Shown: positions 12,891-24,680, numbered from the stretch's first letter. The stretch: 64,000 nt of DNA from Climacium dendroides (GCA_950106755.1 OX467091.1:5907538-5971537); one strand, 5' to 3'. A program made the numbers and translations. The notes: generated by a model from the sequence alone, not told the origin.

Positions 12891-12986
12891 GGGAAAGATT
12901 ACCACCACTGCATTATATATTGGCTGCCTCCTCTCATTGCTGCACTTGCTAATTTGCTTGGCGCGGAGTATGGCCGGCAGCATGTG

Positions 12987-13060
12987 AGCAGGGATCGCTT
13001 CTCACAGGGACCGCTTATTACAGAGATCGCTTTTTACAAGGATCGCTTACAGGATCCGCG
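12987..13060 (+). repeat. Tandem 16-bp repeats GGGATCGCTT-type, five units
   Basis: Units of 13-17 bp built on ACAGGGATCGCTT (variants GGACCGCTT, AGATCGCTT, AGGATCGCTT) follow one another in the GC-richer leader region. Copy B (43251-43293) has two fewer units. This is simple tandem copy-number variation between otherwise nearly identical leaders. Confidence 0.75.
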
Positions 13061-14009
13061 GTCAGTCGCCAAGAAAGCGGGAAGCAAGTGAGTCGCTTAC
13101 GCGTTCGTTCGCCCTGGCAGAGGGAGTTGTTTGTCACCCAGTTCAGCAATTCCATTCACTAGCTCGCATGTTCACTTGGGGGTTGTAATAGCAAGATGTA
13201 GGAGGGCTCTAACTATAGCTGATCGATGGTTTGCAAGAGAAACCCGTCTCGTCAGACTTTCACCACGATCTTACCGTGACCGTCATCCGGTGCTATACGG
13301 TGTGCAGCCGCGCAGTGGGAGCGGGTTCCAGAAGCCAAGATCGAGTCCCGTGAAAGTGAGCTTGATGAGTGTCCATTGACGTCTTGGAGAGCCAAGTAAT
13401 ACACAGACGACTCACTGCGCTGCCAGTTTCGGGTCGACATGCATGCTTGGCGGATCCGAGGGCTTTGCTTTGTGCTCGATCTGTTACAGTGAAGAGATTG
13501 AGTTGTGTCGGGAGATCTGAACTTCTCATACAATAATGGAGCTATCGTTTTCTGCGATTCTACAGCTTGACTAGTGGCCCGCATGGATGGTAGTCGATCT
13601 GGACATCTTTGCCAGCTGGAGGGTCCAGTTCACTTGCCTTGGATGAGTCTGCTCCGTCAGAATACAGACTAGTTACGATTTGCAACCCAGCCTTCTGCTT
13701 TAATTTGGCTGGATGAAGCACTGGATGACCTCCGCTCAGGAACAACTGAATGACTTGCTGCTAAGAATTCGGAGTGTCCTTCGGGTTGGAAGAATTGGAG
13801 GTTGGTGACTTCTTTGTGAGTTTTGAGCAGTACTGGCGTGAAGGATTTGCGATTTACTGCGCAGCAGGAAGAAGGCCTTGGAGGATTATGTTACTGGGGA
13901 CATTTCCAAACATTCACCTATAAGTCGCCAGCCTCGCTCCAGCTCTTGTGATCATCGCAACATCTCTTTGTTTGTGAGTTTTTTGCATCGGAGTCGAGTC
14001 GAGGTCAAG
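13061..14009 (+). promoter_or_regulatory. GC-richer leader / promoter-proximal region of ROCO copy A
   Basis: About 950 bp, nearly identical to 43294-44241 in copy B and clearly richer in G+C than the surrounding flank. It probably contains the transcription start and 5' UTR. The frame of exon 1 is open upstream to 13842 (TGA at 13839-13841) but holds no in-frame ATG before 14010. Small open frames on either strand here are not supported as genes. I could not assign a TATA box. Confidence 0.5.
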
Positions 14010-17000
14010 ATGAGAGAGGTGGTGGCTTTCCTGGTGTGTCTGTTTAGCTTCTGGACTTGGAAAGATTTCTTCCTCCGTTGGCTTGGGAGCCCTTCCTCCC
14101 ATCCGACCAGCGGAGAGACTGCGGAGCATTTGGCTTCCCAGGAAGGGCAACAAGAGTCGGAGTTGGCACGGTTTCTCTCTTCCTTACCCAGAGATGAACG
14201 CAGATGCAGTAGATTGGATTTTGGCCCAGGCCCGGAAATCACTATGCACGTTGGTCATCTCGAGCATGTCATTAGCACGGAAGCAAGCAGTTATCGTGAG
14301 TTCCTAGGAGCAGTTGCATCCTCCGAAATTGTATTTAGTGAAGAAGTGGTCATCAGTCCATGTTTGGGAGAATCTTGCAAGCACTTGGAAGCATTTGGTG
14401 ATGTACTCCGCCAGTCCGGCAACAGTTTCAGAGTTCTCAGGTTTATATGTTTTAATGACTCCTTAGTCCCAGTTGCCAGGTGTGCATCCAGTGTGGTTCT
14501 TGGAAATGATGGTATTAAAGAGCTTGAGCTTCACTTCTCCCCAGGGGAGGAGACGGGCAAGAAGGAGGCTTTGGAGTTTGTGTCCATTATTGTTGCGCCA
14601 CACATTCTTGGAATCCTCAAATCATTTGGAATGACTACAACAGTGTTACTCACAGAGAGAATGGAGAAGTTGTTGAAGTCCTTCCAAGGCCCTCCTAGTG
14701 TGCTTGAGGATTTGTATTTTTATGGTATAACATCAGATGTTCAACTTGAGCATTTAAGTGCCATGCTTGTGTCAAGCACATTCCTCAAAAGACTTCTCAT
14801 CTATAATGGTTTCAATAAGGAACCAAGGAAGGACCTCACGATAGGATACACCACCATAGCAACTGCATTGTGTTCCAACCAATCTCTTGAATCCCTAGGG
14901 TGTGAAATATTTAATAGCACAGAGTTGAAGGTGTTGTTGGATCCGCTCATGTTGAAGAACACCAATCTCCAATCCAACACTACCCTCACCAAGTTTGATT
15001 TATGGGGATCAATTGGAGGAAAAGAGGGGATTGAAACTTTGAATGACATGATTTGCACCAATACGACCTTGCATGAATTGGCTTTGAATGAAATAGCTGA
15101 ATTCTCCTCGCACGGTGAGGAAGCGATTGAGAATGTTTTGGCCGTCTTGGAAGCCCTCAAGTCCAACAAATCTTTGAAGATCATTGGTTTCATTGGGTGT
15201 AGAGCGGTTGGTGGTTACAAAGTGCTTGGAGCTATGATGGACTTGCTCTTGGAAAACTATTGCCTTGAAGACATTGAATTGGATGGCACAGATTTAGAGG
15301 AGACGGGGGATGCAGACTATGTGCGTTCGGCATTATCAAAGAGAAAGAAAGTGAGATTGTGGGGTATTGTACAAGGCATGACAAATGTAAATCCAACATC
15401 TGGACGAGTGTTTTTGTGTGGGAATCCATATGCCGGTAAGTTTTATAATCATATCATGTTTTTGCATACAAATATTTTGTTAATGATAATAATTAATCAC
15501 TTTTTAGAACAAAAATGGATACTAAAGTTATATAAAATATGTACAACAATTTCTTTGAAAGCATGTACATGCAATATTCAACTTTTATTTAGCCTTTAAA
15601 GTCTTGAAGAATGTTTAGAGAGCTTATCGACTTATGTAAAACAATTTGATTTCACATTTATAAGTATTCATTACGATTAATGGATAATTATAAATCTCCA
15701 ATGACCACTTCAAAAGTCTTTCAAATGATATAAATATGTAGTTATATAATGTTATTGATTTTTTGGAAGAGAATATTGTGCATATATTGACAAAAAATTA
15801 TCTATGCCATTTAATTTGAGATAATAGAATATGAAGAAATTCATATTCTATCATATCACTTTCTAAACAATGTATCTTGAGACTTCATCATAAGTACTAT
15901 TCATATTTTTAGCACTTCTATTTTTTAATGTATGTCTCATAATTTGTATAACATTTAGTAGTACAAAATAGGTATGGGCTTGATGTAACAAATATCATTA
16001 CAATCCCCATACAATTGTGTCTTTCCCCTATGTAATTATAGGAGAATTGGTAAAAACTTGGATATGTCATTTCCAAAAGAATTGAGATCTCACAAGAAGA
16101 GATGAGGATATGCATTATGAATGCAAATGACATAATGATACGATCACTAATAAGCAAAAAATCAAATTGATGTCAAAGCATTATATAATTTGATGGTTGA
16201 AAAATGAGATAATTGGTCTTTCTACCAATTGAATATTGATATTTGTCTAAAATATCATCTTATATTGATAACCACAAATGGTTGAACCAATCCATGGTAG
16301 TAAATTTTCATACTCTATATGTTCATGTTTGATTCATATAATTCCAATCAATATTCTAAAAGTTAAAGTTCTTTCTCACCTTCAAACAATCATGCAACAA
16401 CTTTACATTTATTATGCTTTAAAGTATATTGATGTGGTTGCATAGGAATTGTTTTATATTTGTTCAATTGTCAAAGATGACAACACTTAGGTAAAACATC
16501 AACATCAAATGTTATTTCAAAATCCAAATTTGAATGCTTCCATATGTGATTATTAGCTTATTGATATATTCAAAATGACAAGTGCTACTAAACTATATTT
16601 GAATATGTAAGATATGATAGTTTAATGACTCCGACTTGTATCACATCATGAATTGTATGTGATGAATGTGGGAGTTTGGAATGAAATTCTAAACTAAATA
16701 AACTTCAATTGCTTTTGTTCTAGGTAAAACAAGGTTGCGCATGTCTATGAAGCAATTGGAGGAATTTCAAGGAAAACATGAAGTTCAAAATCGTCCAAGG
16801 ATTCGAGACAAAATAAAGAACAAACTCAAAATGTCAAGTACTCCAAAAGTGTTGACAAAGAACATATTTCTCGACCGAACACACGGCATTGAGGTTGATA
16901 CTATTTTATGCAATGACATGAACATCACCATATGGGATATGGCTGGCCAAACGGACTATCATTCATTTCATGAGTTGGTGATGCCCAATCTATCCGCCGA

Positions 17001-19707
17001 TGGAAGTTGTTCATTGTTCTTGCTCATGTGCAATCCCATGGAGCAATGGGTTTCCTCAAAAAGAAGGAGCCCATCCAACATCCAACTTGAACTTGCATCT
17101 TGGTTGCGCTTCATTGCTTCCAATACAAGGCGATCACTTTCCTTTCGTCCACATGTGTCCATAGTGATGACACACTTTGATCAATGGATGGAGGATACTA
17201 CATTTGCAAGACGCATTGGTGATGTGGTTTTGGAGTTGAAATCTCAATTCAGTGAGGTCCTTGAGTTTGACAAAGATGACTTTGTATTCAAGGTGGATGG
17301 TCGAGATGTATCTCATGCTCGTGGTGTGTTTGATTTCATCCAAACCCACTTGAAGCAATTGTTGGAGAGATTGCCCAAAACCATAAGAGCATGTGATGAA
17401 GTGCAACGTTTGGTGGCATTATGGAATGCAGACAAATCCAAGCAACCGTTGTTGAAGTGGGAAGAATTTGCTGAAGGTATTTGCAAGGAAGTGGAGGAAT
17501 TGAATGATGTGGATGTTGAGCTTAGTAAACAACGGAAGGAGTTTGTAGCTATATCATTGAATGATGGAGGGCACATCATTTACAATGAACAAGGAGTGGT
17601 CATCACCAATCCCCATTGGTTTTGTCATGATATCATTGGAGAATTCCTACACCAATGTACAATCATAGATGCCGAATTGGAGATGGTTTCGGCCAATGGG
17701 ATCATATCCACGGAGCATATGAAGCGCTTGATATTGCAGCTTGTGGAAGGCCAAGGAGAGATGGAGAAACAATTTGATGACATCTTGGGCATGATGATCA
17801 AACTCCATATATGCTATCAACAAGATGTTGATTACATTATGATTCCATCCACTTTGAAAGACAAACATGAAAGTTTGAGTTGGTTAGCAAAAGATGAATC
17901 AATAGGCTTCACCTATGTTGGAAGAAGATTGGCTTGCAAAGATGGAATTAAGACGATGTTGACTCCTGGTTTCTTTGCACGGCTTCAGGTATTACTTTGG
18001 ATTTCATATTCTAGATTGAACGAAATCCATATGTTTTTTATGTTCACTTATTCAACTTCATCTTTCCTTGATAACAATAATTCATCTACCATCCACCTAG
18101 AGTTCCAATCGTATTGAAGTTTATGAAATAGAACAGTTATTGAGGAGAACAAATCTTTGTTTGATTTGGAGTGCTCATTTTCAATGACAACATGCTACAT
18201 TTTTTTCTCTAATATTTTGATTTGCAAGTCTATGAGATATGATTCCTTCTAGTTGAATAGGTGGAATATTACATTGACTTTACTCTTCATAAAAGGAAAC
18301 ACACTCACTTGTTGCAATGTTGTGTAGGTTTCTTTCTTCAAGAAGCTCCAAAACAAGAATGTTCAAGATACTTACGAGGTGTTTCGAGATGTTATCAAGT
18401 TCATCAGTGATGGCATTGAAGTCATTCTCCAATTCCATCATGGTGATGTGGACATCCTTTTACGATCCCATCAATGTCAAGACAAGATGTTGGAATTCCT
18501 TAAAAGCGGAATTGTGCAACACATCAAATATCTCCAAGAAGATCCCACATTGGGATGTCCTGGAGTGCATCTTGTTGAATACATCTTGCGCCCTACGTGT
18601 GTACAAAGGTTGGTTGATTCCAAAGACCGCAAAAATCAATGTGTTCAATTGAAAGACTTAGAAGTGGAGGTTATGAAAAATGGTGTGGAAGCAACACATA
18701 ATTGGAAGCCATGTGAAAGTTTGGGCACTAACTATGACAAGGTGAGCACTTTGTTGGGAAGCATGGCATGGAAAACCCTTTTAGAAAGGCGGTCACGTGA
18801 CCTTCAACACTATTACAAGACAATTCAATCTTTGGGAACTATGACCCAAGATGATCAATCCAACTACTCCAATCAAAAGAGAGCTTCACCATCCTCTTCC
18901 TTTTGGCAAACAACACGGAAATTGGTCTATGGGCCTATGGATGACAAATTAGACCACATCATAAGAGTCCAACATGAACATCATCAAGAGACAATGTCAA
19001 AATTGGACAATGTCGTACAACATTTGGAACATGGCATTCCGAAGATGCAAGGGGAACTATTGCACGAGGTGTGTTCCAAGATAGATGGTTTGATGGCCTT
19101 CTCAATGGAGATGCAACAATCCCAAATTCCAAAGTTGGCTTACCTTTGTGAATTTGGGAAAAGGAGGTTGTTGACAAGGTTGGTGCCCGATCTCAACAAA
19201 ATCCAACTCCACTTGATGTGTGAAAGTATACAAGGATTCCATTTGGTGGCAAACCAAGAAGGTTGTGTTGTGAATTTTGGAACGGAACATACACAAAGGT
19301 TTCTTGCCATGTTGGGTTGGGGTTTGAAGATAGCCACCATATTGACGAAGATTGGTGCACATGTTGCTTGTGGTATGGGTGAAATGGTCCTTGATTTTAG
19401 TGATGTGGGTGGCTTTGCAGCCTTGATTCTTGACACACCTGGTATACTAGAATATGAAATTCCCACACAAACTTTGGAATCACTTCCAACTAATTTGAGA
19501 AGTCACTCAAGGGAGTCAATTGGTGATACATCAATGGCGCAAAAGTGGTTGAAAGATTTTTTGGAGCCGAAATGTGAAAATAAGCGAGGGTTTTATGAGA
19601 AATTTGGATTGAAGAAGGTTAGATATAGAAGAGCGGGTGGATCTATAGCTTGGATTTGTGATGACTGCATTTCCAAGGATGGAAGTGAACTTGATGAATT
19701 GAAATGA
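14010..19707 (+). CDS. LRR-Roc-COR (ROCO) protein, TORNADO1-like, copy A; join(14010..15435,16724..17988,18328..19707)
   Basis: Three exons give 1356 residues, close to Arabidopsis TORNADO1 (about 1380). GT-AG introns are 15436-16723 and 17989-18327. The first in-frame ATG is 14010; the longer frame from 13878 begins with TTG. Residues 1-27 form a hydrophobic, Trp/Phe-rich stretch that could be a signal anchor. About 100-460 are ribonuclease-inhibitor-like LRRs. The Roc GTPase follows: P-loop GNPYAGKT (471-478), WDMAGQ (546-551), THFD (625-628). Next come COR (NPHWFCHDIIGEF, LTPGFF, LRPTCVQRL), a coiled-coil-like stretch, and a TORNADO1-type C-terminus (HLMCES, KFGLKKVRYR, IAWICDDC). Family knowledge: plant ROCO proteins lack the LRRK-type kinase; TORNADO1 acts in leaf and vein patterning. 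No kinase is seen here. The LRR differs sharply from copy B while the rest is conserved, so a recognition role is possible. An NLR receptor is excluded because NB-ARC motifs are absent. Confidence 0.9.
15436..16723 (+). other. Intron 1 of ROCO copy A (phase 1)
   Basis: Donor G|GTAAGT and acceptor TTGTTCTAG|GT. It splits the last glycine codon of the Walker A motif, between GNPYA-G and KT. 1288 bp, AT-rich, about 95% identical by eye to copy B intron 1. No embedded gene or element is seen. Confidence 0.9.
17989..18327 (+). other. Intron 2 of ROCO copy A (phase 0)
   Basis: Donor CAG|GTATTA and acceptor TTGTGTAG|GTTTC, 339 bp, the same length as in copy B. It lies in COR after GFFARLQ, and the downstream exon continues with VSFFKKLQ. 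An open frame runs 129 bp into it but does not match the TORNADO1 pattern there. Confidence 0.88.
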
Positions 19708-20399
19708 AGTGGTAGTAGTGATTGCAAATTTTAGATGAAGTATTAGAATGTGAGGGAGTTGATGATGTAGGCTTGTTGAAGGGAGTGTACCTAGTTTTTA
19801 TAGACAACAGACAACTTTGCCGTTTTGCATTCTGATTGTAGTATTTTTGATAACTATCTGATACATATTCTTTAGATGGTCAATTTTAGATTTTTTGGGG
19901 GAAAGTATTTGATTCTCTTGTTTGATAGGAAGGCAATTTAAATTTTAAAACATGGCATTGTGATGAAGATGTGGTTGATATACATTGAAACTAAAAGGTT
20001 GCAATTGAAAGTATGAAACACTACATCAAACTATGTAGTTCAGGTATCATTTATCAGAAATTAATACTCAAATGTATCTATGGTTTATCATAGCTATGTC
20101 AAATGTTTAATGCAATCTTAAACATGCAAATAGAAGTAGACAATCTAGCTTTATAGTATTGTACCACCATTCAATTTGTAAACATAATGTTGTCTATTTT
20201 GAAATTGAAAACAAGTTTACATGTTTACATGATATTAATGAAGAAACAATTGTTAGGATACTATAAGCTATGAAACTTTAGAGAAAAATTTAGAGTACAC
20301 TAAGTGCTTCAAAGACATACTTTCAGCATAATTGTGGTTGGTTTAACCTAGATTTAGCAATAAATTATAGAGTAAGTGGGTTTATTAGTGTGGATTTTT
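19708..20399 (+). other. 3' flank and probable 3' UTR of ROCO copy A
   Basis: Close to 49968-50650 for the first 250 bp after the stop, then more diverged, as expected for a 3' UTR passing into non-coding DNA. No clear poly(A) signal can be singled out. Confidence 0.5.
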
Positions 20400-23300
20400 C
20401 CTAGTAATAATGTTTCTTATCAGCTTTGAAAAGCTATATTGAAATGATGATTTTATTTTTTCCAAATAACTTTGGTCATGTTGAAGCACAACTATTACAC
20501 TCGTATAGATTGGTTTTTATCAAAATTTGAAAAAAAATTTAGACATTTTTTAAATTTACCTAAAATTTCTTGGTGAAGAATTGAAGAAGAATATTTAATA
20601 GAAGTACAAAATCTTGAAGATTTTTAAGAAATAAATCGAGGATTATTTCTGGACTTCATAAGTAAAAATATACATAGATTTCAAATTCATTTCATAGATT
20701 ATTTTTTATTGAAATATGAATCCAATATTTATACTTTTAATAATATACTCAAAAGATCTTCAAATGTTTGTGGAACATTTGAAATGTTTATATATTATTT
20801 TTTATGATTTGTATTAAAAGAAACTTGAGTGAACTTTGAAAAGTGTAGTGCTTAGGGGTCAAATTTCATGCCATTAAATTTTGAAACTCTTAAGTATTTT
20901 ACCATAAATTTCTGAAATGAATTCTCGTTCCTACCACCAAAGATTCTTCAAGATTTTGTACTTGTTTTGAATTTGTTTTTCAAGAATAAATTTCAATTAA
21001 ATATCAACATATTGTGATTTAATTTCAATAACATTTTATTCAATTGTGTTATTTGTACCTCAATATGTCCAAAATTTGTTGAATGAATTTAATTTTTTAA
21101 TGATTAATGAAATTTTTGTAAATATACAAGACATTTTGAAACCTACCATAACTTTCATGTAAAGTTATGAATACGTTATAATGAACACAACCACAAATAG
21201 TGCAAATAGTAGAAACAATTACAATTCAATGCATTGCTCAAATCGTCATTAAATAACAAAGCACTAAGCCACCAAAGGCTTAATGATGATTCAACTTCAC
21301 AACCCAAAAAAGAGCACAAAAAAAAGCTTCTTTTCTCTCCTTTGCATCACATTCTTATCATCACCAAATCCCTCTAGTTTTCTCTATCCAAACTAGGATC
21401 ATTTCCTCAAATCTTCTAATCTTACACCAGTGCTAAGTATGTAATTTTTTTTATCACTTTAGTTTTATATTTTGACTATATTTTAATTCCAAAATTAGAA
21501 TTCAATAGTATTAAAAAAGATGGGTCACTCCTTTATCACTTCAACTCTTTAAGAAGCACTTACTATCACTTTGGATAAAGACATGATTCAATCCCTTATA
21601 CATCATTCTCACCCTTTACCACATTTGAGTTGTGCATCCTTTATCCATCTAAAGATTTTTTGAATTTGTTCATCGTTTACTTATACACTAGCCACATCCA
21701 ATATGTAGTTAGTCCAATCATCCCTAGACCTTATACTCTTTTAATGAAAGAGTGCTTGAAGAGTCACTAGGTACAATATACATAGTGAAGTTGTTAATTC
21801 AAATTTCGAACAACACACATCCAAGCACACAAAAATGCATTTCTCCATCCATTGATTTTTTGAAAATTCTTGTATTAGTTCCTTAGCATTTCTATAACAT
21901 CAATTATGAAGACTTTGGTTTGCAACTATTCTACTTACATCACTTGGATTACTAAATAAAATACAAATCTTCAAAAGTCACTACAATGGAAATGTAACCT
22001 TTTGATTTTAAAGGAAAAAAGTTCTTGAAATTCCAAATATTGGATCTACAATTGAATTTAGAAGGAATTTCCAATTTTAGGCTTCTAATTTTATTTAAAA
22101 ATATTGGTTTGTAAACTAGATAATCTATCACTATAGACATGATCTATGGATTATATTTTACAACTATTGTTTCAAATTCATCATTAAATTATTATTCTAT
22201 GTTGCATTATATAATACATTTGGATTGCCCCTAGTTCTTAAATGATTAAAGTAACTTAAATCCACTATAAAGGAATGAACAAGTTATGCACTCTGCTTTC
22301 ACTTCCACGCATGCACATTCAATTGTAAATTCAACACAACTCCCTCTTTAGTGGTTTAGAGTCGTCAAATTTCTCCAATGGAAGAAGTTGACACATTACA
22401 AGAAGATTGCAAGGACTATGGTTTACATATGTCTTGTAAAATTACTCCCAAGCTTCTTTGATGCCCCAATTCATGCTCTCAAACTCACAAATTAATCAAT
22501 TTTGTTAAATTGGCATAATTCTTGTACCAAAACTTGTAACAGTTATAATCTAAAATCTAAGACAACTATAGATTTGTGTTTCAAAATGCACATACTGGAA
22601 GTGTCAATGCTGCCAAGTTCATGAAATTTAGTTTAACCCTTAAACATTGAGGTGAACATTTGACATTTGATGGATGCAAGAGAATTTTTTTGTGTAGGAT
22701 AGAAGTGCAACTATTCATCTTCAAAATTTTGTGTGAAAAGGGGAGATCTTCTAGAGTATTTTGACATCCAATGAATGAACCAATTCAAAATGATTTCAAA
22801 ATGTTAGAGCTTCCATGCAAAATGAAAACACAACAATATCACTCATAGACGAGCTCATGGATTGAAAGATTATAAATATTGTTTGACCATGAGGGTGGAG
22901 GTACAACTGTGGAAGTGATTTGACATCTTTCAACCCTCTTTTACGTTGTCAAGTATGAAATTGAGGTCACCAATAAAATACAAGGTGATATGCATAACTC
23001 CAATCAATTGACAACTTCTCAAAATCTACTCAACAACTCTTGTAAATGAATCCACTCTACAACTTTTTCTCTAAGACTTAGAGTATTTGACGCTCATTTC
23101 CAAGAACCCTCAACGCTACAAACCAAGATTTGCATTGGACAGCCTTGCACAAAATCTTGAATAGAAAAATCATGATCATTCATTTTCAAAATTGGATTTT
23201 TGGTGTTAAAACTAGACTTCATAAAGAACCTTTCAGATATATAAACTACTAAAAGTAGTGACTTGATAAGGTTTTCTTTGACTTCAAAGTTTTGTGAATA

Positions 23301-23604
23301 CCAAAATTTGGTACCAAAGGCATTTGAAGTCACTGCAAAATTGAAGCATACATTCAAGAGCTGCTCCGCATTGGAAGCCTGAGCCAAGCCATTGAAGTAG
23401 ATCTCAAGCTGAACTGGCCCCTTTGTTCACTCAGCCCCTAAAAGTCTTTATAGGGGTGCAAGTCCCAAAAAATCCCCCTATTCTATTTTTGGTTAATTTA
23501 CCTTTTCCACCCTTCATGGCTGATTTGGGGCCTTTGGTCACAAAGAATGTTAATATGTACTAGTAACTATAGCTGTCACAAGCTTTTATATTCTTTTCAA
23601 ATTG
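20400..23604 (+). repeat. 3' repeat unit D, copy A-1
   Basis: A unit of about 3.2 kb that recurs after ROCO B at 50651-53886 (closest match), again at 54561-58210, and as a truncated piece at 23605-24183. It ends with a relic of the CCCCTCACT MITE family (about 23405-23550). Apart from the minus-strand open frame at 23094-23387 I see no coding signal. Confidence 0.7.
23094..23387 (-). other. Conserved open frame in repeat D, identity unknown (copy A)
   Basis: The 97-codon frame is also open in the paralogous copy at 53414-53686. The proteins share about 85 positions with few changes (core AEQLLNVCFNFAVTSNA, GTKFWYSQNFEVKENLIKS). The frame has no ATG at its start and stays open upstream through QLEIYFNGLAQAS, so it looks like an exon or gene relic. 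In the best comparable part I count four silent and about five replacement changes, which is too few to prove constraint. A decayed third copy lies near 29250-29340. I do not recognise the family. Confidence 0.3.
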
Positions 23605-24183
23605 TCATACTAAAATGATAAATTAGAATTTTTTTCAAATAACATTGAACATGTTGAGGTACAAGTAACACACTTGTATCAATTGATTTTTCTAAACTTC
23701 GAAATAATTTTCAGACATTTATTCAATTTTAATTGGAATTCTTCAATGATGAATAACATTTAATAGAAGTACAAAATCTCCAAGACTCCGAACTAAGTAG
23801 CATGAGATTCTTTTCGGAATTCTACAGTACAAGTAGTCATCAATTTTGAAATGATTGAACTGAGTAATATTGATTGAAATTTGACCCCAAACATTTACAT
23901 TTTTCATTATATACTCAAAATATCTCCAATTATTTGTGGAACATTTGAAAAGTGTATATCTTATTTATCATGATTTGTATCAAATTTTAGAGTGAATCAT
24001 GAAAAGGAAAATATTTAGGATCAAATTTCAAGCCATTAAAATTTCAAATTTTTGAATATTTTGCCACAAAATTCTAAAATGATTCTTGTTCCTATTACAA
24101 AAGACTCTTCAAGATTTTGTACTTATCTTCAAAAACAATTCCGGAGTAAATTTCAAATAATCATTAACATTTCTCAATTGGGA
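23605..24183 (+). repeat. 3' repeat unit D, copy A-2 (truncated)
   Basis: Repeats the start of unit D (compare 20430-21010 and 54561-55145). It breaks off near 24183 and joins sequence that is otherwise found at 62093. It corresponds to the first part of the B-2 unit, so the two-unit arrangement existed before blocks A and B separated. Confidence 0.65.
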
Positions 24184-24410
24184 TTTGAGATATGATGCCA
24201 TTAGAGTTGTTTGAACAAAACCTATATACCATGCTACCACATAAAAGTAATTAGCATTGGTAGGTACCCTTCTAGCAAAGTGAAAAAATTAGAAGTTAAA
24301 TCTTTGGAATTTATGGCAATGAGTAACAAAAACTTTAGAAATCCAACCAACATTTGCTTCTTTTGAGACAATCCGGATTCTTCCTTCTAAAAGCATCGCC
24401 ACTAGTTCTT
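24184..24410 (+). repeat. Dispersed repeat shared with 62093-62310
   Basis: Shares GATGCCATTAGAGTTG-like, ATCTTTGGAATTTAT, AGTAACAAAAACTTT and ATTCTTCCTTCTAAA landmarks in order with 62093-62310. A short relative is near 28440-28490. Non-coding as far as I can see. Confidence 0.6.
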
Positions 24411-24575
24411 TCAAAATGTCTTGGCAATGGCACTTAATGCTCATCATGCTTGTATAGTGCCACATGGCTCCACAGTAGTACTATGTTATGTTCCAATTTT
24501 TTTTCTTTCCATCACTTCTACATTTGCTCGGCAATGGAGGGCCTTTGAAAATGGTAGTTTTACACTTCTGCTACA

Positions 24576-24680
24576 GCCATAGTGGATGTTGATGAGGATG
24601 TGATGATGAGTAAAAGGGGACGTCCAAAGAAGGGGAAGAATTTTTTTGAGGTTGTGGAGAAGCAATTATGTTTTTTTTAG
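24576..24680 (+). other. Possible exon relic with an AT-hook motif
   Basis: An open frame of 34 residues directly after an acceptor-like CTGCTACAG, containing an acidic run (DVDED) and KRGRPKKGK, which matches the AT-hook core RGRP. It ends at TAG 24678-24680. No neighbouring exon is identified, so this may be a broken transposase or chromatin-protein exon, or chance. Confidence 0.25.

Larger units (their letters stand above)
7352..12986 (+). repeat. Upstream flank of ROCO copy A (start of duplicated block A)
   Basis: Aligns with 34686-43250 upstream of copy B, in the same order and orientation. Homology starts exactly where Helitron-like element 1 ends. Relative to B it lacks about 2.1 kb at 9647-9655 (B 36985-39105), about 220 bp near 11190 and about 660 bp near 12662. 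Because copy 0 retains most of the 2.1-kb part, that difference is a deletion in A. No conserved protein-coding frame is seen; short open frames such as 9158-9346 (minus) simply reflect the high identity between copies. Confidence 0.8.

Noticed and set aside
13252..13584. 110-codon minus-strand frame in the ROCO leader, repeated at 43484-43816
   Set aside because: Conserved only because the two leaders are nearly identical DNA. It overlaps frames on the other strand and resembles no protein family I know.
13878..14009. 44-residue N-terminal extension of the ROCO proteins
   Set aside because: The frame is open, but its first codon is TTG and no in-frame ATG precedes 14010, so it is treated as leader.
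14801..15193. 130-codon minus-strand frame within the LRR exon
   Set aside because: Antisense shadow of the LRR coding sequence.
15418..17100. Possible NLR (NB-ARC) interpretation of the P-loop protein
   Set aside because: The P-loop is GNPYAGKT with WDMAGQ and THFD, the Roc pattern. Kinase-2, RNBS and GLPL motifs of NB-ARC are missing, and the LRR lies before, not after, the GTPase.
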